This document shows, one piece after another, positions 13,234 to 14,113 of a stretch of DNA of 14,113 bases. Source of the stretch: Candidatus Aenigmatarchaeota archaeon. GTDB lineage: Archaea > Aenigmatarchaeota > Aenigmatarchaeia > PWEA01 > B50-G16. Location of the stretch: assembly GCA_003663345.1 (NCBI GenBank), contig QMZU01000008.1, positions 1-14,113 on the forward strand, read 5' to 3'. The notes under the pieces were generated by a model. It worked only from the letters and a program-made list of their open reading frames with translations. It made no database searches and was not told the origin of the DNA. Position numbers and translations under genes: made by a program. Position 1 is the stretch's first letter; every line of letters begins with the position of its first letter.

Positions 13234-13986
13234 TAAAACGTGGAGAATTAGCCTCGCGGCCAGTTGGGCAGTGGGGTTGTTGAGCTGGAGTGAAGATATT
13301 TCAACTATATCCATTCCAATCACTCTTTTTCTGAAAACCTTATCGAGGATGCCGAAAACATCCTGCGGTGCCAGACCATTCGGTTCGAGCAGACCTGCAT
13401 CCGGAGCGAAGGACGGGTCGAACACATCCATGTCAACTGTCACGTAAACCGGCTCCTTTAATTTTTTCAGGTTGCCCTTTAAGGGTTTCTCCTTTTCGGA
13501 GAAAGCTCTCACGCCGAACTGGTGAAGGTCAAAACCTTCTTTTTTTGCATACATCGCCCAGCTTGAATGAGAAAGGTTTGAACCCCACATATCTGCATGC
13601 GCATCCAAGTGTACAACACTCTTCGGTTTCAGTGTCCGGATTATCGGAAGGGTAATTGAATGGTCACCGCCTATGAAGAGAAAGAATATATCGGAATTGA
13701 TTCTTTTCACGGACTCGATCGTGTCTTTAACCCTTTCAGAGGTTTCTTCTAAAGACTCCGGGACAACCTCCACATCTCCAAGGTCACATATCTTCAATCT
13801 TTTAAGGGGATTGCCCCTTCCGGGAACGTTCCAGTGAATATTCCTAAGAGCCTGTCTGACATGGAGAGGTCCAAACCTTTGGTTCCCCACAGCAGAGGCG
13901 GTGGAATCGAAAGGGATTCCAATGAAACATATATCCGCCTCCTCCACAGGGAAAGTTGGGACAAAAGAACTGGAAACGTACAGCAC
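13216..13986 (-). CDS. speB: agmatinase/arginase-family ureohydrolase
   Basis: Ureohydrolases release urea from a guanidino group with a two-manganese centre. The 256-residue product keeps the ligands: His109 in GGDHS, Asp128, His130 and Asp132 in LDAHAD, and Asp185 and Asp187 in VTVDMDVFDP. It also has FGP (38-40), GVR (158-160), EPNGL (201-205) and GMDIVEIS (224-231), fitting agmatinase more than arginase. It starts with GTG at 13986, one base after the aIF5A stop, with GAGGT nine bases upstream. The aIF5A pairing points to polyamine synthesis, since spermidine donates the group for (deoxy)hypusine. In Thermococcus the homologous enzyme acts on N1-aminopropylagmatine rather than agmatine, so the exact substrate is open. 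The 3' end overlaps the convergent PurF-family gene by 18 bp. Confidence 0.88.
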   Translation of the reverse strand: MLYVSSSFVPTFPVEEADICFIGIPFDSTASAVGNQRFGPLHVRQALRNIHWNVPGRGNPLKRLKICDLGDVEVVPESLEETSERVKDTIESVKRINSDIFFLFIGGDHSITLPIIRTLKPKSVVHLDAHADMWGSNLSHSSWAMYAKKEGFDLHQFGVRAFSEKEKPLKGNLKKLKEPVYVTVDMDVFDPSFAPDAGLLEPNGLAPQDVFGILDKVFRKRVIGMDIVEISSLQLNNPTAQLAARLILHVLSNLNG

Positions 13987-13987
13987 G

Positions 13988-14113
13988 CTATCTTGACCTC
14001 AGCAGCCTCTTCCCGAGAACCTCCCAGTACATTACCTCCTGTCCCTCTGTGAGATTTCCCTTCATATCATCTGGAATGGAGGCTTCGAACATGGAGTAAT
14101 CCTCCAGGTCCAT
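13988..14113 (-). CDS. eif5A: translation initiation factor 5A, C-terminal 41 residues (partial)
   Basis: The last 41 codons of a minus-strand gene enter from the right edge and stop with TAG at 13990-13988. The visible residues run MDLEDYSMFEASIPDD, then GNLTEGQEVMYWEVLGKRLLRSR. This matches the C-terminal OB-fold of archaeal aIF5A, whose family reads roughly MDxExYExFExPIPE...GxEVEYWExxGRxxI. The first visible codon is ATG by chance of the cut; the N-terminal domain with the hypusine lysine is outside the window. aIF5A binds ribosomes and relieves stalling at difficult sequences once its lysine is modified from spermidine. One base separates its stop from the agmatinase GTG, so the two are co-transcribed. 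Confidence 0.88.
   Translation of the reverse strand: MDLEDYSMFEASIPDDMKGNLTEGQEVMYWEVLGKRLLRSR

Overview
The window reads as archaeal chromosome. It has archaeal marker genes: a Hel308 helicase, the C-terminus of an archaeal/eukaryotic-type translation factor 5A next to an agmatinase-family gene, and a nucleoside diphosphate kinase with the insertion seen in many archaeal forms. Many start codons lie 25-30 bp downstream of a TATA-like box with no room for a leader, and the remainder use a GGTG-type ribosome binding site. Arginine is mostly AGA/AGG and isoleucine ATA is frequent, which is common in thermophilic archaea. I cannot place the lineage more finely. Coding is dense: no gap exceeds 300 bp, and no rRNA, tRNA, CRISPR array, insertion sequence or integration site was seen.

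Layout. At 1-589 (minus) ndk is followed at the very edge by the first codons of a downstream gene. Positions 590-1369 hold three small unrecognised genes: a possible 30-residue peptide (minus), a 90-residue protein (plus) and a 68-residue basic coiled-coil-like protein (plus). Next comes a membrane-anchored, outward-facing phospholipase-D-fold protein (minus, 1353-2486), then a divergent MazG/dimeric dUTPase-like pyrophosphatase (plus, 2524-2859), and a helical orphan (minus, 2865-3260) just downstream of hel308 (minus, 3298-5406). Back-to-back with hel308 is a DUF4143-type archaeal AAA ATPase (plus, 5507-6820).

Positions 6832-11728 form one minus-strand operon with overlapping genes. In transcription order they are a 1009-residue secreted, C-terminally anchored double beta-propeller protein, an ABC ATPase and an ABC-2 permease. 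The overlaps (16 and 4 bp) argue that the three act together as an envelope machine. I judge this the most interesting unit in the window.

At 11857-13233 (plus) is a divergent PurF-family amidotransferase that keeps its N-terminal cysteine, PRPP loop and four Fe-S cysteines but has altered substrate-loop motifs. It converges, with an 18 bp overlap, on the agmatinase-family gene (minus, 13216-13986), which starts one base after the stop of aIF5A (minus, running off the right edge). That last pair links polyamine synthesis to the factor that carries the spermidine-derived (deoxy)hypusine modification.

The gene set is otherwise typical of an archaeal core/accessory mix: nucleotide-pool enzymes (NDK, dUTPase-like), DNA repair (Hel308), polyamine/translation genes, and one envelope operon of unknown role.
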